This document shows positions 56,007 to 63,939 of a stretch of 64,000 bases of DNA, piece by piece. Positions within the stretch are counted from its first letter, which is position 1. Each line of letters begins with the position of its first letter. A program made the position numbers and the translations under genes. Under the pieces are notes generated by a model. The model had not been told where the DNA came from, did no database searches, and was given only the letters and a program-made list of their open reading frames with translations. Source of the stretch: Halomonas sp. HL-48 (GTDB lineage Bacteria; Pseudomonadota; Gammaproteobacteria; Pseudomonadales; Halomonadaceae); contig NZ_LJZS01000002.1 in assembly GCF_001314875.1 (NCBI RefSeq), positions 124,001-188,000 of the forward strand, written 5' to 3'.

Positions 56007-56687
56007 ATGAAAGTAGCGATTTCCTCAACGGCGCTGGTTGGTTTGCTGCTGGTTGCCCCCTTGGTGGCCGCCGCCCCGGAAACAGAAGAAGAGCGCCTGG
56101 CTTATAGCCTGGGCGTCACGCTTGGCGAGAGCATGCAGGCCGACGTTGAAGACCTGGATCTCGACACCTTCACCGAGGGTATGCGCGACGTATTTGAAGG
56201 CAACGACCTGGCGATGGATGAAGCGCAAATGAGCGAAGCGCTGATGACCTTTCAGGAGCAGTCCATGGCATCCCGGGAAGCGGAAGCTGCCGAAGCCGGT
56301 GAAGCCAACCGCCAGGCAGGTGAAGACTTCCTTGCGGAAAACGCCGAGCGCGACGACGTGACGGTAATGGAATCAGGCCTGCAGTACGAAGTACTCGAGT
56401 CGGGTGATGGTGAGTCTCCTGGCCCGCAGGATACGGTCGAGGTCAATTACGAAGGCACCCTTCTGGATGGGACCGTATTTGATAGCTCCTTCGAGCGCGG
56501 CGAGTCGGTGAGCTTTCAGGTCAACCAGGTGATCGAAGGCTGGCAGGAAGCCTTGGAGGAAATGAGCGTCGGCGACAGCTGGATGCTGTATATCCCGGCC
56601 GACCTGGCTTACGGTGAAAGCGGCCAGGGGCCGATTGGTCCCAACGAAGTGCTGACCTTTCGCGTTGAACTGCTGGACGTTGAGTAA
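56007..56687 (+). CDS. FKBP-type peptidyl-prolyl isomerase (FklB/FkpA-like)
   Basis: Starting at 56007 behind AAAGGTG gives 226 residues with a Sec signal (about 1-20, ending VAAA). A helical dimerisation domain with ERLAYSLGVTLGESM follows, then an FKBP domain (about 125-226) with SGLQYEVL, DTVEVNYEGTLLDGTVFDSS, VIEGWQEAL and the PADLAYG motif. It catalyses proline isomerisation and chaperones envelope proteins in the periplasm. The frame upstream to 55902 has no SD. Confidence 0.9.
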   Translation: MKVAISSTALVGLLLVAPLVAAAPETEEERLAYSLGVTLGESMQADVEDLDLDTFTEGMRDVFEGNDLAMDEAQMSEALMTFQEQSMASREAEAAEAGEANRQAGEDFLAENAERDDVTVMESGLQYEVLESGDGESPGPQDTVEVNYEGTLLDGTVFDSSFERGESVSFQVNQVIEGWQEALEEMSVGDSWMLYIPADLAYGESGQGPIGPNEVLTFRVELLDVE

Positions 56688-56690
56688 CGC

Positions 56691-57740
56691 ATGCGTGTCC
56701 CTCCGCGTCATCTAGCCCGTGGGCTGTTGTTCATGGGCGGTACGCTGGCAGCGACGGCGGCTCTGGGAGCTTCCGAGGCACTGCCGTCGCTGGACGCTGG
56801 AAAAGAGAATGCAAGCGTGGTGGGCATTTCGTCAGGTGGTTACATGGCGACCCAACTGGCGGTGGCGTTTCCCGAGCGCTTCGCCGCCGTAGGGGTTCTG
56901 GCAGCCGGTCCCTGGGGGTGCGCGGAGGGCTCGCTGAGCCGGGCGCTCAATCGCTGCATGACGACGGCAGATGGCGAGCCGTCGTTGGATCAGTTGGAAA
57001 ATCGCCGCCGCCGTTACGAATCCGCGCAGCAGGTAGGCCCCCGGGAGGCGCTCAGCCAGCTCAGGGTGTATCTGTGGCACGGTGAGGGTGACGAGGTGGT
57101 AGCGCCCGTGTTGGGGGATCTGTTGGCCGAGCAGTGGGAACGCTGGCTGGCTTCGTCCGAGCAGCTTCGCATCGAACGGCGCGAGGAGACCGGACACGGC
57201 TGGCCGGTGCGCCTGGATGATGAGTCGCCGCCACCCCAGCGTCTCGGGGACTGTCTGCAGGGCGGTGGCAGCTATCTCCTGGCCTGCGACGACGATGTGG
57301 CCGGCGACATGCTGAGTTTCCTATATCCCGAACGCGAATCGCAACGCGATGGCCAAGGGCAGTTACGCGCGTTTGATCAGTCGGACTTTGCGGTTAACGG
57401 CATGGCGGATCGCGGTTTTGTCTTTATCCCTGAAGGCTGCGAACAGGGGGGCTGCGAAGTCACGCTGGCGCTACATGGCTGCCAGATGAGCGTAGACGCG
57501 ATAGATGATACCTTCGTGCGTCGTAGCGGACTCAATGCGTGGGCGGCAGCGCATCGTCAGATCGTGCTGTATCCCCAGGCCGAGAGCAGCATGATGAACC
57601 CCCAGGGTTGCTGGGACTGGTGGGGGTATGCGGAGAGCTCATCCCAGCTTACCCCGCTACACGATACCCGCGAAGGCGCGCAGGTGGAGGCGCTGATGGC
57701 GATGCTGACACGCCTGCAATCGGTGCCAGGGCGTGATTAA
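56691..57740 (+). CDS. PHB depolymerase-like alpha/beta hydrolase
   Basis: The 349-residue protein begins 3 bp after fklB with a signal-like N-terminus (MRVPPRHLARGLLFMGGTLAATAALGAS). The lipase box is GISSG with nucleophile Ser47, and later HGWPV gives a likely catalytic His. The C-terminal MNPQGCWDWWGY motif is shared with extracellular PHB depolymerases of the family 'PHB depolymerase esterase'. It may hydrolyse poly(3-hydroxybutyrate) or short esters. The 3' end overlaps the convergent sco gene by 4 bp. Confidence 0.8.
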   Translation: MRVPPRHLARGLLFMGGTLAATAALGASEALPSLDAGKENASVVGISSGGYMATQLAVAFPERFAAVGVLAAGPWGCAEGSLSRALNRCMTTADGEPSLDQLENRRRRYESAQQVGPREALSQLRVYLWHGEGDEVVAPVLGDLLAEQWERWLASSEQLRIERREETGHGWPVRLDDESPPPQRLGDCLQGGGSYLLACDDDVAGDMLSFLYPERESQRDGQGQLRAFDQSDFAVNGMADRGFVFIPEGCEQGGCEVTLALHGCQMSVDAIDDTFVRRSGLNAWAAAHRQIVLYPQAESSMMNPQGCWDWWGYAESSSQLTPLHDTREGAQVEALMAMLTRLQSVPGRD

Positions 57741-58330
57741 CCCCCCAGTTCATCCATCAGTGCGGCGCTAAGCGCTTGGGGCGTCGACGAGTACAGCACG
57801 CGCTGCAAAATATCGCCGTCACGATCGACAAGATAGAGCGCCGAGCTGTGGTCAATGGTGTACTCAATAGCCGAGTCGGGTGCCTCTACGCGACGGCTGA
57901 CGACGCCATACCGTGACATGACATCCTCGAGTTCGGCAGCGTTGCCCCGCGCGCCGATCAAGCCTTCATCGAAAAACGCCAGGTACTGCTCGAGCCGTTC
58001 CAGCGTGTCGCGTTCGGGGTCGACCGTGACCATCACGGGCACCACCTTCTGGCGCTGTGACGGCGAAAGCTCGGCCAGCGCCTGGCGCTTGACCGACAGG
58101 GTCATGGGGCACACATCCGGACAGTACGTATAGCCGAACGACACCAGGGCGAGCTGATCGTCGTCGAGCTGGGTAAGTGAAAAGTCTCCCTGTGTGGACG
58201 GCAGCTCAATCGCACCGCCACTGGGCATGTCGCTTTGCGGCGATAGCGTCCTAACGTAGAGCCAGGCGCCACTGCCGATGATCAGCATGGTAATGAGGCC
58301 GATACCTAGCCAGCGTTTTGGGTAGGTCAT
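57737..58330 (-). CDS. SCO1/SenC family copper-delivery protein
   Basis: The 197-residue protein has an N-terminal membrane anchor (about 8-27) and a thioredoxin-like fold. The copper-binding FGYTYCPDVCP has Cys70 and Cys74, and the distal ligand His is in YTIDHSSALYLVD. SCO proteins deliver copper to or oxidise CuA of cytochrome c oxidase. No cox genes are adjacent. The gene is convergent with the esterase. Confidence 0.92.
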   Translation of the reverse strand: MTYPKRWLGIGLITMLIIGSGAWLYVRTLSPQSDMPSGGAIELPSTQGDFSLTQLDDDQLALVSFGYTYCPDVCPMTLSVKRQALAELSPSQRQKVVPVMVTVDPERDTLERLEQYLAFFDEGLIGARGNAAELEDVMSRYGVVSRRVEAPDSAIEYTIDHSSALYLVDRDGDILQRVLYSSTPQALSAALMDELGG

Positions 58331-58452
58331 GGTAATCCCCCGCAGGCGGTGAGCCAGTGCCTGTTGGCGACTGGTTAACTGCGTTTATAGGTCATAGTAA
58401 CAGTAAACCTGCGCGTGTCACGGCAGGGCGGCGAGACGGATAAGGAAGCCCG

Positions 58453-59370
58453 ATGGAAAGCATTAACGGTGCCCTAGGCCCTCTGTTCCTGTTGATCCTG
58501 CTGGGAGCGGTGCTGGGCGTAAAGCGCTGGCCCAGCGATACGTTCTGGCCGCACATGGAGCGGCTAATCTATTTTTTACTGTTCCCTGCCATGCTGGTGG
58601 CGACGCTTGCGACAGCGGATGTCAGCCAGGTGCCGGTGACCCGCCTGGCGCTGGTACTGCTCGGCGCGATGGCCGCGTTCGGTCTGCTGCTCTGGCGGCT
58701 GCGAGTCCGCTTGAAGCTGACCCCGGCGGCGTTCACGTCGGTGTTTCAGGGCGCGGTGCGCTTCAATACCTATGTGGGCGTTGCCGGGGCGGCGGCCCTA
58801 CATGGCAGCGCCGGCGCCACCACCGCAGCCGTGGCGGTGGCGCTGATGGTGCCTGTGGTCAACGTCATGTGCGTGGCCAGCTTTGTGGCGGCCGGGACGC
58901 TAGGTAACGCCAGTATTGGCAAAAGCATCATGGCCTTGGTCAAGAACCCCTTGATACTGGCGTGTTTACTGGGCATTGCGCTGAATCTTTCCGGCGTCGG
59001 CTTGCCGGGCTGGAGCCATGACACCGTCGAGCTGTTGGGGCGTGCCGCCTTACCGCTGGGGCTGGTCGCCGTGGGAGTGGCGCTTCGCCCCGCGGCCTTG
59101 CTGCGCCTTGACCGCGGCGTGCTGGCGACTAACAGCATCAAGCTGTTGCTGATGCCTGCCCTGGTGCTGGTGCTGGGATGGGTAGTGGGGCTGGACGCGG
59201 TGAGTCGTGACGTGGCGCTGCTGTTTGCGGCGCTGCCCACCGCCACGTCAGCCTACATTCTGGCGCGCCAGTTGGGGGGCGATGCCGAGCTGATGGCGGC
59301 GATTATCACCGGCCAGACGCTGTTGGCGATGCTGACGCTGCCCGTCTGGCTGCAACTGGCAGGAGGCTAG
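58453..59370 (+). CDS. AEC (auxin efflux carrier) family transporter
   Basis: The 305-residue protein has about ten membrane helices with the AEC pattern: PLFLLILLGAVLGVKRW, LIYFLLFPAMLVATLA, FTSVFQGAVRFNTYVGVAGAAALHG and a second half mirroring it (PLGLVAVGVALRPAAL, AALPTATSAYILARQLGGD). The family exports or imports small organic acids; substrate unknown. The sRNA promoter at 59.4 kb follows. Confidence 0.87.
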   Translation: MESINGALGPLFLLILLGAVLGVKRWPSDTFWPHMERLIYFLLFPAMLVATLATADVSQVPVTRLALVLLGAMAAFGLLLWRLRVRLKLTPAAFTSVFQGAVRFNTYVGVAGAAALHGSAGATTAAVAVALMVPVVNVMCVASFVAAGTLGNASIGKSIMALVKNPLILACLLGIALNLSGVGLPGWSHDTVELLGRAALPLGLVAVGVALRPAALLRLDRGVLATNSIKLLLMPALVLVLGWVVGLDAVSRDVALLFAALPTATSAYILARQLGGDAELMAAIITGQTLLAMLTLPVWLQLAGG

Positions 59371-59406
59371 AAATAAAAAAGTAAATAAAAAGTGTTCGCA
59401 TTCGTG

Positions 59407-59435
59407 TTGACAAGATAAATGAGAATTATTATATT
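59407..59435 (+). promoter_or_regulatory. Sigma70 promoter overlapped by a Fur-box-like sequence
   Basis: TTGACA (59407-59412) and TATATT (59430-59435) are spaced 17 bp, a near-consensus promoter. Between and over them lies AATGAGAATTATTAT at 59418-59432. Aligned to the 19-bp Fur consensus GATAATGATAATCATTATC it matches 13 of 19 positions, and its core TGAGAAT-T-ATTAT is typical. Fur-Fe(II) would block the promoter, so transcription is expected in iron starvation. Confidence 0.68.
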
Positions 59436-59441
59436 GTGATT

Positions 59442-59568
59442 GTGGCGTTTGATGAGACGCCACAGACCACGACAGCGTTGGTCAACGCGACCAGTTACCT
59501 GTCATGGTTTCTCCCTCTCATTGCTAGTCACGGTCTTTTGCCGCTCCACTGGAGCGGCTTTCTTTTGT
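59442..59568 (+). ncRNA. Candidate iron-responsive small RNA (RyhB/PrrF-type)
   Basis: Starting about 7 nt after the -10, a ~125-nt transcript begins with a 5' hairpin, GTGGCGT (59442-59448) pairing with ACGCCAC (59457-59463). It ends in a strong terminator, stem GCCGCTCC/GGAGCGGC at 59540-59558 followed by TTTCTTTTGT. The single-stranded centre holds CATGGTTTCTCCCT at 59503-59516. This is the exact complement of AGGGAGAAACCATG, that is SD, spacer and start codon, as in RyhB-type RNAs that block translation starts. No ORF with SD fits the region. The RNA has not been matched to any Rfam model. Confidence 0.65.
59540..59568 (+). terminator. Terminator of the Fur-controlled sRNA
   Basis: GCCGCTCC and GGAGCGGC pair perfectly around an ACT loop and are followed by TTTCTTTTGT, as in Hfq-dependent sRNAs. 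Confidence 0.85.
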
Positions 59569-59720
59569 CTGCTCCCCAAATCGATAAGTCGCTGTTAACT
59601 GGATTTTTCCCGGGCGAGGGCCCCGCATATGGCAGCGCCAGGCCTCAATCCTGCCGGTTAAACTTTGGTTGTAATTTGCAATGGCCCGCTTGCGCAAGCC
59701 CAGCGTGACGATTAACTTTC

Positions 59721-59744
59721 TAGTTGTATGATGTATGACAACTA
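59721..59744. promoter_or_regulatory. Inverted repeat in the kdgD promoter region
   Basis: TAGTTGT-N10-ACAACTA is a perfect 7-bp inverted repeat, about 67 bp before the kdgD GTG. The inner TTGTAT...GACAA resembles sites of GntR-family sugar-acid regulators (FadR/UxuR subfamily), which fits a substrate-responsive operator. No regulator gene is in view. Confidence 0.45.
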
Positions 59745-59810
59745 CCGCGTTACGAGGCAAAACAACCTCGGCGAGACGCACCCCGACGAGGACGGCATGA
59801 GGATGGTGGC

Positions 59811-60722
59811 GTGAAGTTTTCCAAACAAGACGTAATACAAGCAATCGGCGATGGCCTGCTGTCGTTCCCGATTACCGACTTCGACGACAACGGCCAGTTC
59901 GATGAGGCCAGCTACCGTGAACGGCTGGCGTGGTTCATTAGCCATGATATCTCGGCAGTCTTCGTGGCCGGTGGTACCGGAGAATTCTTTAATCTTTCAC
60001 TGGAAGAGTATCGCCGGATCGTGCGCGTTGCCGTTGAGGTGGTGGATGGCAAGCTTCCCGTGATTGCCAGCGCAGGGCTAAGTGTTGTGACTGGCAAGCT
60101 GTTTGCCGAGGCAGCGGAACAGGCCGGCGCGGACGGTATCTTGCTGATGCCACCCTATCTGACCGAGTGCCCGCAAGACGGCCTGGTCGACTACGCCCGG
60201 CAGATCTGTCAGTCCACTGATATCAACGTGATTTACTACAATCGCGGTAACGGAATTCTCAATGCCGCGTCTGTTCAGGCGCTGGCCGATGCCTGCCCCA
60301 ACCTGATTGGCCTGAAAGATGGCAAAGGCGATATTCAGGCGCTCAACAAAATCATCAAGACGGTAGGCGACCGCCTGACCTATATCGGTGGCGTCCCCAC
60401 CGCCGAAATTTTTGCCGAAGCGTATTTATCGATTGGGGTTAACACCTACTCGTCAGCGGTTTTCAACTTTGTTCCTGACATGGCGGTGGCGTTTTATCGC
60501 GCCCTCCGTCAGGGCGATAGCCAAACCGTCAAGAAGATTACCCAGGACTTTTTTATTCCGTTCATCGATTTGCGGGATCAAAAAGCCGGGTATGCCGTGA
60601 GCCTCATCAAAGCCGGTGCCGAACTGATCGGCCGCCCGGCGGGCGATGTGCGAGCACCCTTGACCATGCCAACAGTCGAGGAGGTCAACCAGCTTCAAAA
60701 GCTAATTGATCGTATGAAGTAA
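59811..60722 (+). CDS. kdgD: 5-dehydro-4-deoxyglucarate dehydratase KdgD
   Basis: The 303-residue member of the dihydrodipicolinate synthase superfamily makes 2-oxoglutarate semialdehyde from 5-keto-4-deoxyglucarate. It has the Schiff-base Lys in LIGLKDGKGDIQ, the TIM-barrel GGTGEFFNLSLEEY and the Tyr of NVIYYNRGN. KdgD is distinguished from DapA by FPITDFDDNGQFD at the N-terminus. GTG start behind GAGGATGG. It heads a cluster with a solute transporter and a UxaA/GarD-type dehydratase, so the pathway is galactarate or glucarate breakdown. Confidence 0.9.
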   Translation: MKFSKQDVIQAIGDGLLSFPITDFDDNGQFDEASYRERLAWFISHDISAVFVAGGTGEFFNLSLEEYRRIVRVAVEVVDGKLPVIASAGLSVVTGKLFAEAAEQAGADGILLMPPYLTECPQDGLVDYARQICQSTDINVIYYNRGNGILNAASVQALADACPNLIGLKDGKGDIQALNKIIKTVGDRLTYIGGVPTAEIFAEAYLSIGVNTYSSAVFNFVPDMAVAFYRALRQGDSQTVKKITQDFFIPFIDLRDQKAGYAVSLIKAGAELIGRPAGDVRAPLTMPTVEEVNQLQKLIDRMK

Positions 60723-60747
60723 TCAAGCCATTAGGCTCAACCACTAA

Positions 60748-60780
60748 GCCACAACAACATCACAACGAGCAAAAGAGGTG
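60748..60780 (+). promoter_or_regulatory. CA-rich leader before the tctC-type gene
   Basis: The 5' leader CCACAACAACATCACAACGAGCAAAAGAGG directly before the ATG is unstructured and resembles the A-A-N repeats bound by Hfq/Crc in Pseudomonas catabolite repression. The SD is AGAGGTG. Function is a guess. Confidence 0.25.
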
Positions 60781-60784
60781 AAAC

Positions 60785-61834
60785 ATGATGGTTTCAAAAA
60801 AAGTAATGACCGGCGTAGGTTCTGCAGCATTAATAACCACAATGGCGATGGGCTCTAGCCTTGCCGTGGCACAGGAGCTACAGGGTAATGTCCGCGTTGT
60901 CATCGGCTCTACGTCGACCGGGGCAGACACTTACCAGAATTCCAGTTTCGTGGTGGACGAGCTGGCCGAGCATCTCGATATCAACATGAAGGTGGATGCG
61001 GTTGGCGCCAACGCGGCATTTCGCACTCTGGACCGGGATCCGCGCGGTAATACCCTGATGATCTTCCATGACTATGCCTATCTGGGCCATTTATACGGGG
61101 TGGAAGGCTTCAGCGATATCTTCGAGAAGTACGCCATTGGGCCTGCCGTGTCTATTAACCCAGGCAATGCCTATCTGGTGCCCAAGGACTCGCCCTACGA
61201 GAATCTTGAGGACATCATCGCTGCCGCAGGTGAAGGCGAGACAATACGTGTTGCGATCCAGCCGGGTGGTGTTTCCGAGATCGGTTTCAGCGCTCTGAAG
61301 AACGCTATCGCCATTGAGCATCCTGGGCAGGAAGATAATCTGGTTGCTGTGAACACCGGCTCTCAGTCAGATAAGAACCAGCAGCTTTTTGATGATCAAG
61401 TCGACGTTATTAACGGCTCGGTGCAGGCTAACGAGCAGTTCACACGCCTGCCTGAAGATGATCAAAAGGCCATGCGTTTCGTTTGGTTGACGGCGAGTGA
61501 GGAAACCATAGAACAAGCGCCTGAAGATGGGCTGGGCGAAACATCGCGTGAACAGTTACTGGAGTATGTGGAGCCTAACGTTAACGTCACAATGGGCGAT
61601 GACGAAAGTTTCACTTTCGATAAGGAGTTCTTCTTCCTCTACAACAAAGACATGGATCCTGCCATTGTCGAGCAAATCGATGAGGCGCTGGCCGAGATCT
61701 ACGAGGAAGGCGAGATTCAGGAAACCCTGAAAGACAGCTTCTTTATCCCCAACTTCATGCCCTCTGATGAGGCTGAAGCACATCTTAAAGAAAAAGCAGA
61801 GCGTTACGCCAGCATCATTGAAAACATCAAGTAA
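60785..61834 (+). CDS. Tripartite tricarboxylate transporter binding protein (TctC/Bug family)
   Basis: The 349-residue periplasmic receptor has a Sec signal (about 1-30, ending AVAQE) and the Bug-type pattern with VRVVIGSTSTGADTYQNSSFVVDELAEHLDI, NPGNAYLVPKDSPYENLEDIIAAAG and QPGGVSEIGFSALKNAI. It is more divergent from typical TctC than its neighbours. In context it probably binds galactarate, glucarate or a related sugar acid. AGAGGTG precedes ATGATG. Confidence 0.82.
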   Translation: MMVSKKVMTGVGSAALITTMAMGSSLAVAQELQGNVRVVIGSTSTGADTYQNSSFVVDELAEHLDINMKVDAVGANAAFRTLDRDPRGNTLMIFHDYAYLGHLYGVEGFSDIFEKYAIGPAVSINPGNAYLVPKDSPYENLEDIIAAAGEGETIRVAIQPGGVSEIGFSALKNAIAIEHPGQEDNLVAVNTGSQSDKNQQLFDDQVDVINGSVQANEQFTRLPEDDQKAMRFVWLTASEETIEQAPEDGLGETSREQLLEYVEPNVNVTMGDDESFTFDKEFFFLYNKDMDPAIVEQIDEALAEIYEEGEIQETLKDSFFIPNFMPSDEAEAHLKEKAERYASIIENIK

Positions 61835-61839
61835 ATGGT

Positions 61840-61877
61840 ATGGGCACTGGTGGCCTGACCATCCAGTGCCCATTTTC
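61840..61877 (+). terminator. Hairpin between binding-protein and permease genes
   Basis: ATGGGCACTGG and CCAGTGCCCAT form an 11-bp perfect stem with a 12-nt loop, then TTTTC. It lies right after the binding-protein stop, so it may partially terminate and keep permease levels below the receptor. Confidence 0.7.
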
Positions 61878-61938
61878 AGCTTGAACCGATAGAGAATAAT
61901 ACCGAGCAGGGCACTTCCTGCTTGCTTCCGGAGCGATT

Positions 61939-62382
61939 ATGGAAACAGGTCTATCAAGTCTGCTCAGCATCTCGGTCGATTTCGAGAACTCGCACTTGTT
62001 CTTCCCGACGATCGTCAGTTGGATCATGGCCGTTTTGTTTGTCATTGTTCTAGCAACAAAAGTAGCTCCTTTTCTAGTCGCGGTTAAGAAAGGCGAGCGT
62101 TCTTTGCCCATTTTGGGTGAGCCCATGGATGCTTGGCGTTTTTTCGGCACGCTGGCATTGATCGCAGCTTATTTCTATTTAATGGCAGTAGTGGGCAATT
62201 TGTTCCCCTATACAGGGTATGGATTTCTAATTGTCTCAATAGTGTTCGTTCTGTTGATGTCTCTTATGTATATGCATAAGTGGACAAAGAAATCACTCAT
62301 TATTGTGGCCACTAATGCCGTTGTTGCACCTAGCTTAGTTTGGCTAATTCTAGCCAAACTGTTCGCTATTACCCTGCCGTGA
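61939..62382 (+). CDS. Tripartite tricarboxylate transporter small permease (TctB)
   Basis: The 147-residue protein has four hydrophobic segments in the TctB layout (IVSWIMAVLFVIVLATKVAPF, FFGTLALIAAYFYLMAVVGNLFPYTGYGFLIVSIVFVLLMSL, LIIVATNAVVAPSLVWLILAKLF). It works with the large subunit that starts 16 bp later. Codon use is visibly more AT-rich than in the core genes. Confidence 0.88.
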   Translation: METGLSSLLSISVDFENSHLFFPTIVSWIMAVLFVIVLATKVAPFLVAVKKGERSLPILGEPMDAWRFFGTLALIAAYFYLMAVVGNLFPYTGYGFLIVSIVFVLLMSLMYMHKWTKKSLIIVATNAVVAPSLVWLILAKLFAITLP

Positions 62383-62398
62383 CTAAAGCGAGTGCCCT

Positions 62399-63907
62399 AT
62401 GGAACTCTTATCCTTATTTGACATAACATTCTTCCTGCTGGTCGCGTTTGGTACGCTGGTGGGGATTATTTTCGGTGCCATTCCTGGTATGACGGCCACC
62501 ATGGCAGTCGCCGTATGTTTGCCGTTGACCTATGCCCTGGGGCTTCATAACGGCCTGGCGTTACTACTCGGTTTGTATGTGGGGGGGATATCAGGTGGCA
62601 TGGTGCCGGCAGTACTCATTAATATTCCCGGTACACCATCATCTATTACGACTACTTTTGATGGCTATCCGATGGCGCAAAAAGGAGAGGGTGAGAAGGC
62701 CCTGCGAATTTGTGTCATTGCCTCTGTGTTTGGTGGCCTAGTAAGCGCCGCAGTGCTCTTTTTGTTTGCGCCATTGCTTGCGGATTTTTCTATTAAGTTC
62801 TCCTATGTGGAGAAGTTTTTGATCATCCTGTTGGCTCTGAGTGTCATTGCTTCGCTGTCGAACAGCATGCTGGTAGGAATTTTCAGTGGTGTGATTGGAG
62901 TTTGGTTGAGTCTGATTGGCGACTACAGCACGACCGATGGTGGTAACGGCAAGACTCGGCTGATGTTTGACTTCATGGAGCCCTATCTCTTTGAAGGCTT
63001 TTCGCTTCTACCTGTGCTGATAGGCATTTTTGGTATTTCAACCATTTTGCTAGAGGCTGAAAAGGGAATTAAAAGCGAAGTATCGGGAAAGAGTGTCAAA
63101 GTTAGTAAAGACGCCGGTTTCTCCCTATCCATCTTTAAAGGTAGCCTGACCAACCTTACACGGTCTTCATTTATTGGCACCTTTGTGGGTTTGTTGCCAG
63201 GCGTGGGTGGCAGCGCCGCCTCAGTACTTGCCTACACGCAAGAGAAAAACTTGTCGCGTGATTCTTCTCAAATGGGCAAAGGGGCGCCCCAAGGCATTAT
63301 GGCGTCAGAGTCAGCCAACAATGCGTTAACCGGCGGTGCGCTGATTCCATTGTTATCGCTTGGGATTCCAGGTGACTCTACCACAGCGGTTCTAATCGGT
63401 GCTTTCACGTTGCAGGGTATTCAGGTAGGACCATTGTTCATTCCTGAAAATACTGAAACATGGTACGTCATGATGACGGCATTAGTGTTTGCCAATATCG
63501 TCATGTTTTTCCTGATGTTCTATGCCATCAAGCACATTGCCAAGGTCGTGCTGGTGCCCAAGCATATTCTCTTCCCCATTATTGTGATGATGTGTGTTGT
63601 GGGGGCTTACGCCATCAATTACGGCATTATGTTCGATGTCTGGACGCTGCTGATTTTTGGTGTAGTGGGGTACCTGATACAGAAGGTTGGATTGGAAGTG
63701 GCACCTTTGATCATTGGTTTTATCCTCGGTAGCCAAGCAGAGGTCTACTTTGTCAAAAGCCTCGAGTCGGCTGGCACATTTACCACCTTCTTCACTAAAA
63801 GCCCCATCGCCGTTGTGCTTTGGCTTCTTATCCTCGCCTCCGTGGTGTTTTCGGTCCTGATGAGCCGGAAAAACCGCGCCAAACAGCTTCAGAATATCGC
63901 CAGTTAA
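62399..63907 (+). CDS. Tripartite tricarboxylate transporter large permease (TctA)
   Basis: The 502-residue protein has about 10-12 membrane helices and the TctA signatures FGTLVGIIFGAIPGMTATMAVAVCLPLTYALG, GLYVGGISGGMVPAVLINIPGTPSSITTTFDGYPMAQKGEGEKAL, FIGTFVGLLPGVGGSAASVLAYTQEKN and GIPGDSTTAVLIGAF. It forms the cation-coupled channel with TctB and the Bug-type receptor. Low GC compared with the rest of the window suggests later acquisition or different expression demands. Confidence 0.93.
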   Translation: MELLSLFDITFFLLVAFGTLVGIIFGAIPGMTATMAVAVCLPLTYALGLHNGLALLLGLYVGGISGGMVPAVLINIPGTPSSITTTFDGYPMAQKGEGEKALRICVIASVFGGLVSAAVLFLFAPLLADFSIKFSYVEKFLIILLALSVIASLSNSMLVGIFSGVIGVWLSLIGDYSTTDGGNGKTRLMFDFMEPYLFEGFSLLPVLIGIFGISTILLEAEKGIKSEVSGKSVKVSKDAGFSLSIFKGSLTNLTRSSFIGTFVGLLPGVGGSAASVLAYTQEKNLSRDSSQMGKGAPQGIMASESANNALTGGALIPLLSLGIPGDSTTAVLIGAFTLQGIQVGPLFIPENTETWYVMMTALVFANIVMFFLMFYAIKHIAKVVLVPKHILFPIIVMMCVVGAYAINYGIMFDVWTLLIFGVVGYLIQKVGLEVAPLIIGFILGSQAEVYFVKSLESAGTFTTFFTKSPIAVVLWLLILASVVFSVLMSRKNRAKQLQNIAS

Positions 63908-63939
63908 TCATGCTGTTGGAAAAGTGAATAGGTAAGCTG

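Larger units (their letters stand above)
59371..59810. other. Intergenic region AEC / kdgD: Fur sRNA and operator
   Basis: The 440-bp gap is AT-rich at its start (runs of AAATAAAAAAG). It contains the Fur-box promoter and sRNA (59407-59568), and an inverted repeat at 59721-59744. Between 59570 and 59720 I see nothing certain. Confidence 0.5.

Noticed and set aside
59436..59708. 90-residue plus-strand frame after the Fur-box promoter
   Set aside because: It reads through a strong terminator at 59540-59568 and has no SD, so a non-coding RNA explains the region better.
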